Assembly (NCBI RefSeq): GCF_009495745.1
Contig: NZ_WIDQ01000018.1
Location: 27,741-91,740 of the forward strand
Source of the DNA: Niveispirillum sp. SYP-B3756
Lineage (GTDB): Bacteria; Pseudomonadota; Alphaproteobacteria; Azospirillales; Azospirillaceae
Reading direction: 5' to 3'
DNA: 64,000 nucleotides
The notes under the pieces: generated by a model
Told to the model about the DNA's origin: nothing
Seen by the model: only the letters and a program-made list of their open reading frames with translations
The model's database searches: none
Position numbers and translations under genes: made by a program
Shown: positions 16,285-24,277 of the stretch, piece after piece
How the letters are laid out: every line of letters starts with the position of its first letter
Numbering within the stretch: the first letter of the stretch is position 1

Positions 16285-17796
16285 ATGAGCGATAGCGCCA
16301 GCGGCAGCCCGGTGGAGTTGGGGCGTAATGCCCTGGATAGTGGCCGGTTCGCCGATGCCGTTCCCCTGCTCCGCGAAGCCGTTCTGGATGATCCTGGTGA
16401 TGCGACCATCCGGGCCGATCTGGGGATTGCCCTGGAAAATCTGGAGGATTATCCCGCCGCCGCCCAGGCCTATGCGGCGGCGGCGGCGCTGGACCCGCAA
16501 AATCCGGTCTATCATTTCAATCAGGGTGCCGTCGCCCAGGCACAGGGGCGGGCGCATGAGGCCGCCGGCCATTATGTCGATGCGCTGGAACGCGAGCCTT
16601 TGTTCGCCGAGGCCTATTTCAATCTCGGTACGCTGTTTTTCGAATCCGGCCATCTGGATATCGCGGTGCAGCATTATGGCAATGCACTGAAGGCGCGTCC
16701 GGATTATGCCGAGGCCGCCTCCAACCTGGGGCTGACGCTGCGGCGGCTGGGCAAACCGGTGGAAGCGGTGGAGCAGTTCCGGCTGGCCCTGGCTCTGCGG
16801 CCGGATATGGGGCAGACCCATGCCAATCTGGGCATCGCCCTGATGGAGACCGGGGAGTTTGACGAGGCGATCGCCTGTTATGGACGGGCCATGTCGTTTG
16901 ACCCCACCAACCCCAATATACATGTCAACCTTTCCCTGGCTTGGCGGGGACGCGGGCGCACCGATCTGGCGGCGGAATCGGCCCTGCGCGCCCTGGTGCT
17001 GGCACCGGAATCCACCCAATCCCAGGTAGAACTGGGCTCTGTCTGCGCTGCCCTGTTCAACGAGGGCAAAGCGGAAGCATTGGTCGATCTGCTGGCCCGC
17101 TGGGAGAAAGTGGCAGGACAAACGGCCATTCTGAAACATACCCGCGCGGCGCTTGGGCTGGAGCCGGTGCCAGAGCGGGCATCGGATGCCTATCTGTCCC
17201 AGACCTTCGACGCCTCGTCCAAGCGGTTCGACGAGATGATCCTGAGCCTGGGCTACCAAGTGCCAGTGCTGATTGCCGAGGCGCTGCAGCGCCATCTGGG
17301 CGATCCTGCCGGCACGCTGGAGATTCTGGATGCCGGTTGTGGCACCGGTCTCACCGGTCTGTCCCTGCGCGACTATGCGCAAAATCTCACCGGCGTTGAT
17401 ATCTCTCTGGGGATGCTGCAGCAGGCGGCGCGTCGGGGCATCTATAACCGGTTGGATCAGGCCGAACTGACCGCCTATCTGATCGCCCAGCCGAACAGCT
17501 TCGATCTGATCGGCTTTGGCGAATTGTTCAACTATTTCGGTGATCTGCTGCCGCCCTTGCAGGCGGCGGCCGGCAGTGTCAAATCCGGCGGGTTGATTGT
17601 GGCGACGGTGGAGGCACTGACCGGCGAAGCGCCTTATGTGCTGGGCCCGGCCGGCCGCTACGCCCACCATGCCAATTATGTGCGGGAGACGCTGTCGACC
17701 GCCGGCTTCGCCCCGCTGGAGATTACCCCCATCACCCTGCGTCATGAGGCCGGGCAGCCGGTACCCGGCCTGCTGTTCGTCGGCCGACGGAACTGA
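16285..17796 (+). CDS. TPR-repeat protein fused to a class I SAM methyltransferase
   Basis: A 503-residue two-part protein. Residues 5-250 are about seven tetratricopeptide repeats (e.g. AEAYFNLGTLFFESGHLDIA, AEAASNLGLTLRRLGKPVEA, GQTHANLGIALMETGEFDEA). Residues 295-503 are a methyltransferase with SAM motif I ILDAGCGTGLTG near 347 and the motif II acidic residue in LTGVDIS. The TPR part should recruit the protein substrate. TPR-methyltransferase fusions of this kind are common in alphaproteobacteria, sometimes near motility or surface genes, but the target is not known. It starts 115 bases after the 66-residue gene and is on the same strand. Confidence 0.85.
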   Translation: MSDSASGSPVELGRNALDSGRFADAVPLLREAVLDDPGDATIRADLGIALENLEDYPAAAQAYAAAAALDPQNPVYHFNQGAVAQAQGRAHEAAGHYVDALEREPLFAEAYFNLGTLFFESGHLDIAVQHYGNALKARPDYAEAASNLGLTLRRLGKPVEAVEQFRLALALRPDMGQTHANLGIALMETGEFDEAIACYGRAMSFDPTNPNIHVNLSLAWRGRGRTDLAAESALRALVLAPESTQSQVELGSVCAALFNEGKAEALVDLLARWEKVAGQTAILKHTRAALGLEPVPERASDAYLSQTFDASSKRFDEMILSLGYQVPVLIAEALQRHLGDPAGTLEILDAGCGTGLTGLSLRDYAQNLTGVDISLGMLQQAARRGIYNRLDQAELTAYLIAQPNSFDLIGFGELFNYFGDLLPPLQAAAGSVKSGGLIVATVEALTGEAPYVLGPAGRYAHHANYVRETLSTAGFAPLEITPITLRHEAGQPVPGLLFVGRRN

Positions 17797-17849
17797 CCGC
17801 CCCTGCACCTGCGGGCCGGCAGGGCGTCATCCGGGGTTGGTCCTGCCTT

Positions 17850-17873
17850 CAAGGGTCATTGCCATGACCCTTG
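17850..17873. terminator. Hairpin between convergent genes
   Basis: CAAGGGTCAT-TGCC-ATGACCCTTG is a perfect 10-bp stem. It overlaps the last codons and stop of the Nudix gene and lies 54 bases after the TPR-methyltransferase gene. It has no U-tract on the minus strand and only a short A/T run on the plus strand, so its strength is uncertain. Confidence 0.45.
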
Positions 17874-18269
17874 GGTAAAAACGGCTGCCTCCAACGCCGC
17901 CCTTGTCGATACCGTCAGGGGCTGCGGCAGCGCATCCAGGGCGAACCAACCCCAATCGGCGAGCGCGTCCGGCTCCATCACCTGCGGCTCCCCGGCAACA
18001 ATCCGGGCCCGGTGGACAGGGTTGATCCAGTGGCTTGGCGCCTCCCGGTCAATCTGGTCGACGACGCAGAGCAACCCGGTCAGCGCGATCTCAACCCCCA
18101 GTTCCTCGGCGATTTCCCGCACCACCGTATCGGAAACCTTTTCCAGGAAATCCACCTTGCCGCCCGGCAGGCCCCAATGGTCGGCCTCCGGGTTACGGCG
18201 GCGCTTGACCAGCAGCAACCGGCCCGCATCATCCTGAATGAAGGCGCCACAGCCGACACGTGGGTTCAT
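17856..18269 (-). CDS. Nudix hydrolase
   Basis: A 137-residue Nudix protein. The Nudix box is intact, GGKVDFLEKVSDTVVREIAEELGV (G-x5-E-x7-RE-x2-EE-x-G; residues about 36-59), giving the Mg2+-binding glutamates. N-terminal VGCGAFIQDDAGRLLLVKRRRNP and WGLPGGK resemble the ADP-ribose/NADH or house-cleaning (MutT-like, NTP) branches. Substrate cannot be told. ATG at 18269 has only a weak upstream AG-rich site (AGAGGTGCAGA). It stands alone, convergent with the methyltransferase gene. Confidence 0.88.
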   Translation of the reverse strand: MNPRVGCGAFIQDDAGRLLLVKRRRNPEADHWGLPGGKVDFLEKVSDTVVREIAEELGVEIALTGLLCVVDQIDREAPSHWINPVHRARIVAGEPQVMEPDALADWGWFALDALPQPLTVSTRAALEAAVFTQGSWQ

Positions 18270-18413
18270 TCTGCACCTCTGATTTTCCGAAAGGGAACCA
18301 TTTCCTCACAGTTTCCATACCGCGGATTAGGCTTGCAACATGTGTCTGTCAAACATACACCTATAAATTGCCAGCGATACACACTGGAAACTCTATCCGG
18401 GAAAGTGAAAACC

Positions 18414-18824
18414 ATGGAATCCTATCTGGGGCAAATCAGCTATTTCGCTTACACGCGGCCGATCCAGGGATGGTTACCGTGCAATGGCCAGCTTCTGAGT
18501 GTCCAGCAATATGCCCCCCTCTTCTCTCTGTTGGGGACCACCTATGGCGGTGACGGAAGGACCACATTTGCTCTGCCAAACCTGCAGGGTCATCTCGTTG
18601 TCGGTGCCGCCCCTAATCAGCCGGTGCAGGGTGGCCAAAGCAATATGACCGTCCCAGCGTCAACCAATGTGGTGGAGGCCGCTGCCCCCGTGGAAGGCGG
18701 GGAAAAGGTGACGGCGCAGATCCCGGCAGCACAAACCGTCCCGCTCCCCTTGCCGCCCTATGTCGGCCTGGGTGCTTACATCTGCGTGGAAGGCCTCTAT
18801 CCGGCTTATCCTCAAGATTATTGA
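18414..18824 (+). CDS. Phage tail collar domain protein (microcystin-dependent protein family)
   Basis: A 136-residue protein with the tail-collar (MDP) signature in order: LGQISYFAYTRPIQGWLPCNGQ, LLSVQQYAPLFSLLGTTYGGDGRTTFALPNLQG, and C-terminal GAYICVEGLYP. The family is named from a Microcystis protein; many genomes carry several tandem copies close to tail-like or surface structures, whereas here there is one copy with no phage gene near it. The centre, after LVVGAAPNQPVQGG, is short compared with relatives of about 170-180 residues. An open frame extends upstream to 17871 but the collar domain begins at this ATG. Function unknown. Confidence 0.8.
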   Translation: MESYLGQISYFAYTRPIQGWLPCNGQLLSVQQYAPLFSLLGTTYGGDGRTTFALPNLQGHLVVGAAPNQPVQGGQSNMTVPASTNVVEAAAPVEGGEKVTAQIPAAQTVPLPLPPYVGLGAYICVEGLYPAYPQDY

Positions 18825-18894
18825 TGTCCGATTCGGCACCATGACTTGTCCCCCACTTTTGCCGGCATAATATGCCTGAAAGTGGGGGGCGGCC

Positions 18895-19488
18895 ATGGGC
18901 AGGGAAGCGATCACGCACGCCAATGTGGGCCGGGAAAGCGGGGAGGTGAAAGCCCTGCTGGAAAGCACGGAACTGATCCTGCGCGGTGCCATCAAACGGC
19001 GCTTTGCCAAATCTGCAATCACAGATGTGCGCGTCACTGACAAGGGCCTTGCCTTCGTTTGCGCTGGCGAGGGGACGACATTGGCGCTGGGGGTAGCAAC
19101 CGCAACCCTCTGGGCCAAAGCGCTGGCCAAGGAGCCGCCCAGCCTGAAGGCGAAATTGGGTCTGACCGATGGGGTATTGGCTTTGGTGCTGGGCCAATGG
19201 AACGACGACGCCCTTTCCACCGCGCTGGCGGGGGCTCGCACCGATGATCCCGCAGCGGCCGCCATGGTGATTGCCTGTGTGAGCTGCGCCGACGATCTGG
19301 CGATGGCGCGGCAGGTGACGACGGGCCGTCCGATCTGGACTCTCTACCCCAAGGGCGGTGCCACGCCCTTCGGCGATGCGGCGATCCGAAACGATATGCG
19401 GGCTCATGGCTTCAGGGACACAAAATCCTGCGCCGTCTCCACCTTGTTGACGGCGACGCGGTACAACCCGGTCGCGTCGCCACAATAA
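18895..19488 (+). CDS. Conserved hypothetical protein, 197 residues
   Basis: A soluble protein starting MGREAITHANVGRESGEVKALLESTELILRGAIKRR. It has an internal LKAKLGLTDGVLALVLGQWND segment and the block PIWTLYPKGGATPFGDAAIRNDMRAHGFRDTKSCAVSTLLTATRY, a pattern I associate with a widespread alphaproteobacterial family without known function. The Tyr-Pro-Lys-Gly motif is shared with DUF3052-like proteins. Plus strand, alone between the tail-collar gene and the convergent Lrp gene; only 6 bases separate the two stop codons. Confidence 0.7.
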   Translation: MGREAITHANVGRESGEVKALLESTELILRGAIKRRFAKSAITDVRVTDKGLAFVCAGEGTTLALGVATATLWAKALAKEPPSLKAKLGLTDGVLALVLGQWNDDALSTALAGARTDDPAAAAMVIACVSCADDLAMARQVTTGRPIWTLYPKGGATPFGDAAIRNDMRAHGFRDTKSCAVSTLLTATRYNPVASPQ

Positions 19489-19494
19489 CCTCTC

Positions 19495-19965
19495 CTACCG
19501 GATCGGCACGGTGGTCCGTTTGGCCACCGTGCGCAGGGTGAAGCTGGAGCGTACACGCGCCACCCCCGGCAGGCGGGTCAGCGTCTGGGTATGCAGCCGT
19601 TCATAGTCGCTGCCATCGGCCACCATCACGCGCAGCATGTAATCGCTGTCGCCGGCCATCAGGTAACATTCCATCACCTCCGGGCATTCCATCACTTTGG
19701 CCTCAAACGCCCGCAGATCCTGATCTTGCTGCCGGTCCAGGGTGATCTGCACAAAAACCGAGGTGCCGCGCCCCAGGGCGGCCGGGCTGACCAGCCCGAC
19801 ATAACCCTCGATCACCCCGTCATCCTCCAGCCGTTTCAGCCGCCGGTGACAGGCCGATGGCGACAGGCCGACCTTGTCGGCAAGGTCGGCGACACTGATC
19901 CGTCCATCGACCTGAACATGGGTGAGAATCTTAACATCAATGGCATCGAGATCGATTGGTCGCAT
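19495..19965 (-). CDS. Lrp/AsnC-family regulator of alanine dehydrogenase
   Basis: A 156-residue Lrp protein. The N-terminal helix-turn-helix DLDAIDVKILTHVQVDGRISVADLADKVGLSPSACHRRLKRLEDDGVI is followed by the RAM ligand-binding domain (VFVQITLDRQQDQ, VMECYLMAGDSDYMLRVMVAD). It is transcribed away from ald with 129 bases between them, the arrangement of AldR-type regulators that activate alanine dehydrogenase in response to alanine. The start at 19965 has GGTGG upstream; an in-frame ATG at 20016 would add 17 residues. Regulation of ald is inference from position. Confidence 0.9.
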   Translation of the reverse strand: MRPIDLDAIDVKILTHVQVDGRISVADLADKVGLSPSACHRRLKRLEDDGVIEGYVGLVSPAALGRGTSVFVQITLDRQQDQDLRAFEAKVMECPEVMECYLMAGDSDYMLRVMVADGSDYERLHTQTLTRLPGVARVRSSFTLRTVAKRTTVPIR

Positions 19966-20094
19966 ATTCCACCGCGAATGAATGATTTCATGCACGAAAC
20001 GTCGAAATGAGGCCATGACGCAAGCCCTCTTTGCAAGGACATTCACCGGCATTCCGGCGTATCGTTTCAGCACATCCAAACAGGGAGAATAAAT

Positions 20095-21204
20095 ATGCTC
20101 ATCGGTGTGCCGAAAGAGATCAAGAATCACGAATATCGCGTCGGCCTGATCCCCGGCAATGTGCGCCAACTGGTGGTGCACGGCCATCAGGTGATCGTGC
20201 AGAAAGATGCCGGTACGGCCATCGGCCTGACCGACGATCTGTATGTCGCCGCCGGTGCCACCATCATCGATACGGCCGAGGAAATTTTCGCCCGCGCCGA
20301 CATGATCGTGAAGGTGAAGGAACCGCAGCCGGTGGAATGCAAGCTGCTGCGCCCCGGTCAGGTGCTGTTCACCTATCTGCATCTGGCCCCCGATCCGGAG
20401 CAGACCAAGCTGTTGCAGGAATCGGGCGCTATCTGCATTGCCTATGAAACCGTGACCGACCGCAATGGCGGCCTGCCCCTGCTGGCGCCGATGTCGGAAG
20501 TGGCCGGGCGCATGTCCATCCAGGCCGGTGCCCATTGTCTGGAAAAATCCTATGGTGGCATCGGCATTCTGCTGGGCGGCGTGCCCGGTACGCCGCCGGC
20601 CAAGGTCGCCATCATCGGTGGCGGCGTGGTGGGCACCAATGCCGCCCGCATGGCCATGGGCCTGGAAGCCCATGTCACCGTGCTGGACAAGTCGCTGGAC
20701 CGGCTGCGCCAGTTGGATCAGCAGTTTGGCCGTCGCCTGAACACTGTCTATGCCAATGTGGAAACGATCGAACAGGCCGTGCTGGAAGCCGATCTGGTGA
20801 TCGGCGCCGTACTGGTGCCGGGTGCCGAGGCGCCGAAGGTGGTCAACCGCGAGCTGGTCAGCCGGATGAAGAAGGGTGCCGTGCTGGTGGACGTCGCCAT
20901 CGACCAGGGCGGTTGCTTTGAGACCAGCCACGCCACCACCCATGCCGATCCCACCTATGTGGTGGATGGCGTGATCCATTATTGCGTTGCCAACATGCCG
21001 GGTGCGGTTGCCCGCACCTCCACCTTCGCGCTGAACAATGCCACCGCACCCTTCGTGCTGGCCTTGGCCGACAAGGGCTGGGTGCAGGCCCTGAAGGATG
21101 ATGTGCATCTGCGCAACGGCCTGAACGTCGCCAAGGGTGAGTTGACGCACCCGGCGATCGCCCATCTGGGCAAGGTTGTCAGCCCCGACGCTCTGCTGGG
21201 CTGA
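20095..21204 (+). CDS. ald: Alanine dehydrogenase
   Basis: A 369-residue alanine dehydrogenase that converts L-alanine and NAD+ reversibly to pyruvate, ammonia and NADH. The N-terminus [20 protein letters not shown] contains the substrate-binding Arg, K-V-K-E-P-Q follows, then the active-site His in [11 protein letters not shown], the nucleotide motif [26 protein letters not shown], and [18 protein letters not shown]. Length and motifs are normal. AGGGAG lies 8 bases before the ATG. It is divergent from the Lrp regulator and followed by a strong hairpin. Confidence 0.96.
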   Translation: MLIGVPKEIKNHEYRVGLIPGNVRQLVVHGHQVIVQKDAGTAIGLTDDLYVAAGATIIDTAEEIFARADMIVKVKEPQPVECKLLRPGQVLFTYLHLAPDPEQTKLLQESGAICIAYETVTDRNGGLPLLAPMSEVAGRMSIQAGAHCLEKSYGGIGILLGGVPGTPPAKVAIIGGGVVGTNAARMAMGLEAHVTVLDKSLDRLRQLDQQFGRRLNTVYANVETIEQAVLEADLVIGAVLVPGAEAPKVVNRELVSRMKKGAVLVDVAIDQGGCFETSHATTHADPTYVVDGVIHYCVANMPGAVARTSTFALNNATAPFVLALADKGWVQALKDDVHLRNGLNVAKGELTHPAIAHLGKVVSPDALLG

Positions 21205-21209
21205 TTGAG

Positions 21210-21240
21210 TGGGGGGGTGGTACCTTTCACCGCCCCCCCA
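21210..21240 (+). terminator. Terminator of ald
   Basis: TGGGGGGGTGGT pairs with ACCGCCCCCCCA (one mismatch), followed by TTTTA. It begins 6 bases after the ald stop codon. Confidence 0.8.
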
Positions 21241-21300
21241 TTTTACCATGAGCCGTTTGCGGCCAGCCGAAAGCCGCTTTCAGCTGGCAAGCAAAAAAAG

Positions 21301-21333
21301 TAAAACGCGGGACCGTGATGGCCCCGCGTTTTA
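21301..21333 (-). terminator. Terminator of the ferredoxin reductase gene
   Basis: On the minus strand AAAACGCGGGGCC-ATCAC-GGTCCCGCGTTTT is followed by ACTTTTTTT, a classic intrinsic terminator 28 bases after the fpr stop. Confidence 0.85.
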
Positions 21334-21360
21334 TTTTGCCCTTCCGCCCGGTAAGGCGGT

Positions 21361-22134
21361 TTACTTCTCCACAAACGCCTTTTCGATCACGTAATCGCCA
21401 GGCGTGTGGGCGGCCCCTTCCTTGAAGCCGCGCTCCCGCAGCAGCTCCACCGTCTCCGCCAGCACGGCCGGTCCGCCGCAAATCATCACCCGGTCGGTTT
21501 CCGGGTTCAGCGGGGCGGCCTTGATATCCTCAAACAGCTTGTGATTACGGATCAGGTCGGTGATGCGGCCCTGGTTGCGGAAGGCTTCACGGGTGACCGT
21601 GGGGTAATAGGTCAGCTTTTCCTTCAGCTGCTCACCAAAGAACTCGTTATTCGGCAGCTCGTTGGTGATCAGGTCGTGATAGGCCAGTTCCCCCACCTCG
21701 CGGCAAGTGTGAGTCAGGATCAGCCGGTCATATTGTTCATACAGTTCCGGGTCGCGGATCAGGCTCATGAACGGGGCCAGCCCGGTGCCGGTGGAGAACA
21801 TGTACAGGTTCTTGCCCGGACGCAGGCTGCTGGTCACCAGCGTGCCGACCGACTTGCGGCCATGGATCACCGTGTCGCCCACCTGGATATGCTGCAGGCG
21901 GCTGGTCAGCGGGCCGTTGGGCACCTTGATCGACAGGAACTCCAGATGTTCCTCGTAATTCGGGCTGACGATGGAATAGGCGCGGGTCAACGGCTTGCCG
22001 TCCACCATCAGCCCGATCATCACGAAATGCCCGTTTTCGAAGCGGAAGGCGGGGTCGCGCGTGCAGGTGAAGCTGAACAGCGTGTCGGTCCAATGGTGGA
22101 CGGACAGCACCTTGCTTTCGATGAACGCGCTCAT
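21361..22134 (-). CDS. fpr: Ferredoxin-NADP+ reductase
   Basis: A 257-residue bacterial-type FNR that moves electrons between NADPH and ferredoxin or flavodoxin. FAD binding is marked by RAYSIVSPNYE, the NADP site by STGTGLAPFMSLIRDPELYE, and the C-terminal GDYVIEKAFVEK is typical of the alphaproteobacterial subgroup. GGAAG lies before the ATG at 22134. It is divergent from the sulfate-assimilation operon, which contains the CysI-type haem subunit but no CysJ flavoprotein in this window; Fpr plus a ferredoxin could therefore feed sulfite reduction. A Fur-like palindrome lies 177 bases upstream. Confidence 0.95.
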   Translation of the reverse strand: MSAFIESKVLSVHHWTDTLFSFTCTRDPAFRFENGHFVMIGLMVDGKPLTRAYSIVSPNYEEHLEFLSIKVPNGPLTSRLQHIQVGDTVIHGRKSVGTLVTSSLRPGKNLYMFSTGTGLAPFMSLIRDPELYEQYDRLILTHTCREVGELAYHDLITNELPNNEFFGEQLKEKLTYYPTVTREAFRNQGRITDLIRNHKLFEDIKAAPLNPETDRVMICGGPAVLAETVELLRERGFKEGAAHTPGDYVIEKAFVEK

Positions 22135-22310
22135 ACTCGACTTCCTTCAATCCGACGGGGGAGACACTGGCTGGTAACAGAGTCCCGGCACCCTGATGCG
22201 ATGCACTATCAGCTAAAATACAAAGGCGTCGCGTTCAACCGCCTATTTCACATCAAAATGTGCATGATGCGCATGGCTGCTGTGACGCCCAACAGCAGCA
22301 TTAACGTAGA

Positions 22311-22325
22311 TGATAATCATTATCA
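22311..22325. promoter_or_regulatory. Fur-box-like palindrome
   Basis: TGATAATCATTATCA is a perfect 7-1-7 inverted repeat identical to the core of the enterobacterial Fur consensus GATAATGATAATCATTATC. It suggests iron-responsive control of fpr, of cysG or of both. Siroheme and Fe-S enzymes follow, which would fit. Confidence 0.6.
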
Positions 22326-22353
22326 ATGAATTTTCGTTGATATTCCTTACTTT

Positions 22354-22370
22354 TTTACCTTCTTGGTAAA
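22354..22370. promoter_or_regulatory. Inverted repeat TTTACC-N5-GGTAAA, candidate operator
   Basis: TTTACCTTCTTGGTAAA is a perfect 6-bp inverted repeat with a 5-base centre, 115 bases before cysG. The regulator is unknown; the position suits control of the sulfate-assimilation operon. Confidence 0.45.
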
Positions 22371-22484
22371 CTCTATATTTAACGTAGAGATATTGGAGAA
22401 ATAATATTTCACCTCGACAAGCGGCCCTGACAACCCCAAACCATTGGCTATGCCGCGACTGCGGTAAGCAAGGGATGAGCTGCA

Positions 22485-23891
22485 ATGGCTTTACGTGGTT
22501 TTCCGGTGACATTGCCCCTGGAGGGGCAGCCGGTATTGGTGGTGGGGGGAGGTGAACTGGCGCTGCGCAAGGCGCGGCTGGTCGCCAAATCCGCTTGCCG
22601 CCTGACCATCGTGGCCCGTAACCCCTTGCCCGCCTTGGTCGCACTGGCAGCGGAAATCCGTGAACGGGATTTCACACTGGCTGATCTGGAAAATCACCGG
22701 CTGGTCTTCGCCGCCACGGATGATGAGGCGGTGGATATTTCGGTGGCCGAAGCAGCGCATAAGGCCGGTGTGCTGGTCAATGTGCCGGACAGGCCGCGAC
22801 TCTGCAGCTTCATCATGCCGGCCATCATTGACCGGGAACCGATCAGCATCGCCATCACCAGCGGCGGGGCCAGCCCGGTACTGGTGCGCCGCCTGCGCGA
22901 ACGACTGGAAGCCGCACTGGAGCCGGGGCTGGGCAAGTTCGCCCGCTTTCTGGACGGGTTCCGCAGTGCGGTGAAGGCCACCCGCGATGATGAAACCGCC
23001 CGCCGCCGCTTCTGGGAAGCGGTGATTGACGGGCCCGTGGCCAAATCCTTCCTGGCGGGGGACGAAAAGGCCGCCCATGAAAAGCTGATGCTGGCGCTGA
23101 ACGATGCCCAGTTCGGCCAGCAGGCCGGCGGACGCGTGGCGCTGGTGGGGGCCGGCCCCGGCGACCCGGACCTGTTGACCCTGCGCGCGCTCCGCGTGCT
23201 GCAGGATGCCGACGTGGTGGTGCATGACAAGCTGGTGGATGAGCGGATCATGGATTATGTCCGCCGTGATGCCCGCCGCCATTATGTCGGCAAGTCCAAA
23301 TCCCACCATACGATGAGCCAGGATGCCATCAACCAGTTGCTGGTGGCCGAGGCCAAGGCCGGCCACCGCGTCGTGCGGCTGAAGGGGGGCGACCCCTTCA
23401 TGTTCGGGCGCGGCGGGGAAGAGCTGGAGGTGCTGCGCGCCGAGAGCATTCCGGTGGAAATCGTGCCCGGCATCACGGCGGCACTGGGCTGCGGGGCGTC
23501 GACCACCATTCCCGTCACCCACCGCGACCATGCGCCGGGCGTCACCTTTGTGACCGGTCATGGCAAGGATGGCGAACCGGACCTGGATTGGCAGGCTTTG
23601 GCCCGGTTGCGCCATACGCTGGTGATTTATATGGGGCTGACGGCGGCAGATGCCATTGCCCGCCGGCTGGTGGAGGCCGGCATGTCCGGCGATACCCCGG
23701 CGGCCCTGGTGGAAAAGGGCACGCGCCCGGATCAGAAGCTGGTGGTCGGTACGCTGGCCGCCTTGCCCGAACTGGCGGCGGCCCACGGGCTGACGGGGCC
23801 GGCCATCATCATTGTCGGTTCCGTTGTCACGCTGGCCGACCCCGCCCGCATTACCGAGCTTGTCCCGGCGCATCTGCGCCAAGCCGTCTGA
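22485..23891 (+). CDS. cysG: Siroheme synthase (uroporphyrinogen-III methyltransferase / precorrin-2 dehydrogenase / ferrochelatase)
   Basis: A 468-residue trifunctional CysG that makes siroheme for sulfite reductase. Residues 1-205 are the NAD-dependent dehydrogenase/ferrochelatase (PVLVVGGGELALRKARLV, PDRPRLCSFIMPAIIDREPISIAITSGGASPVLVRRLRE). Residues 215-468 are the SAM methyltransferase (VALVGAGPGDPDLLTLRALRVLQDADVVVHDKLV, VRLKGGDPFMFGRGGEE, VPGITAALGC). AAGGG lies about 11 bases before the ATG. It is the first gene of the sulfate-assimilation operon. Confidence 0.96.
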   Translation: MALRGFPVTLPLEGQPVLVVGGGELALRKARLVAKSACRLTIVARNPLPALVALAAEIRERDFTLADLENHRLVFAATDDEAVDISVAEAAHKAGVLVNVPDRPRLCSFIMPAIIDREPISIAITSGGASPVLVRRLRERLEAALEPGLGKFARFLDGFRSAVKATRDDETARRRFWEAVIDGPVAKSFLAGDEKAAHEKLMLALNDAQFGQQAGGRVALVGAGPGDPDLLTLRALRVLQDADVVVHDKLVDERIMDYVRRDARRHYVGKSKSHHTMSQDAINQLLVAEAKAGHRVVRLKGGDPFMFGRGGEELEVLRAESIPVEIVPGITAALGCGASTTIPVTHRDHAPGVTFVTGHGKDGEPDLDWQALARLRHTLVIYMGLTAADAIARRLVEAGMSGDTPAALVEKGTRPDQKLVVGTLAALPELAAAHGLTGPAIIIVGSVVTLADPARITELVPAHLRQAV

Positions 23892-23919
23892 CGAAAGCAG
23901 CAGGAAGGTCGATCCCCAA

Positions 23920-24246
23920 ATGTTGGTCAAAGCCAAGGGTGCCCAGCAATCCATCACCGCCAACCGTCTGATCGACGGCGTGGCCGTCTGGCTGGGTGCC
24001 GGCAATCAATGGGTGGAGCATGTGGCCGATGCCGCCATTTTCGAAGGCGAGGCCATTGCCCAAGCGCTGGATACCGCCAAGGCGGACGAAAAGCGGCAGA
24101 TCGTTGTCGATGTCTATCCGCTGGATGTGGAAGCCACGCCTGAGGGCACCCGCCCGCTGCATATCCGCGAACGCATGAAGGCCATCGGCCCCAGCGTGCG
24201 CCGTGACCTGGGCAAGCAGGTCACCGGCCCCACGCCCGCCCTTTGA
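23920..24246 (+). CDS. DUF2849 domain protein in sulfite-reductase operon
   Basis: A 108-residue protein starting MLVKAKGAQQSITANRLIDGVAVWLG, with AEGEAIAQAL-like and VVDVYPLDVEATPEG segments. It matches the DUF2849 family, regularly placed between cysG and cysI in alphaproteobacteria. No catalytic motif is visible; a helper of sulfite reductase is inferred from its constant position. AGGAAGG lies upstream of the ATG, 28 bases after the cysG stop; 31 bases separate it from cysI. Confidence 0.8.
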   Translation: MLVKAKGAQQSITANRLIDGVAVWLGAGNQWVEHVADAAIFEGEAIAQALDTAKADEKRQIVVDVYPLDVEATPEGTRPLHIRERMKAIGPSVRRDLGKQVTGPTPAL

Positions 24247-24277
24247 TCCATGACCGGTAACCTAGGCTTATACCCCC

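Larger units (their letters stand above)
22135..22484. promoter_or_regulatory. Divergent promoter region fpr / cysG
   Basis: This 350-base AT-richer region serves both fpr and cysG. It holds a Fur-box-like palindrome (22311-22325), the inverted repeat TTTACC-N5-GGTAAA (22354-22370) and a 10-base direct repeat TTAACGTAGA at 22301-22310 and 22379-22388 that brackets them. No gene is seen in it. Confidence 0.6.
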
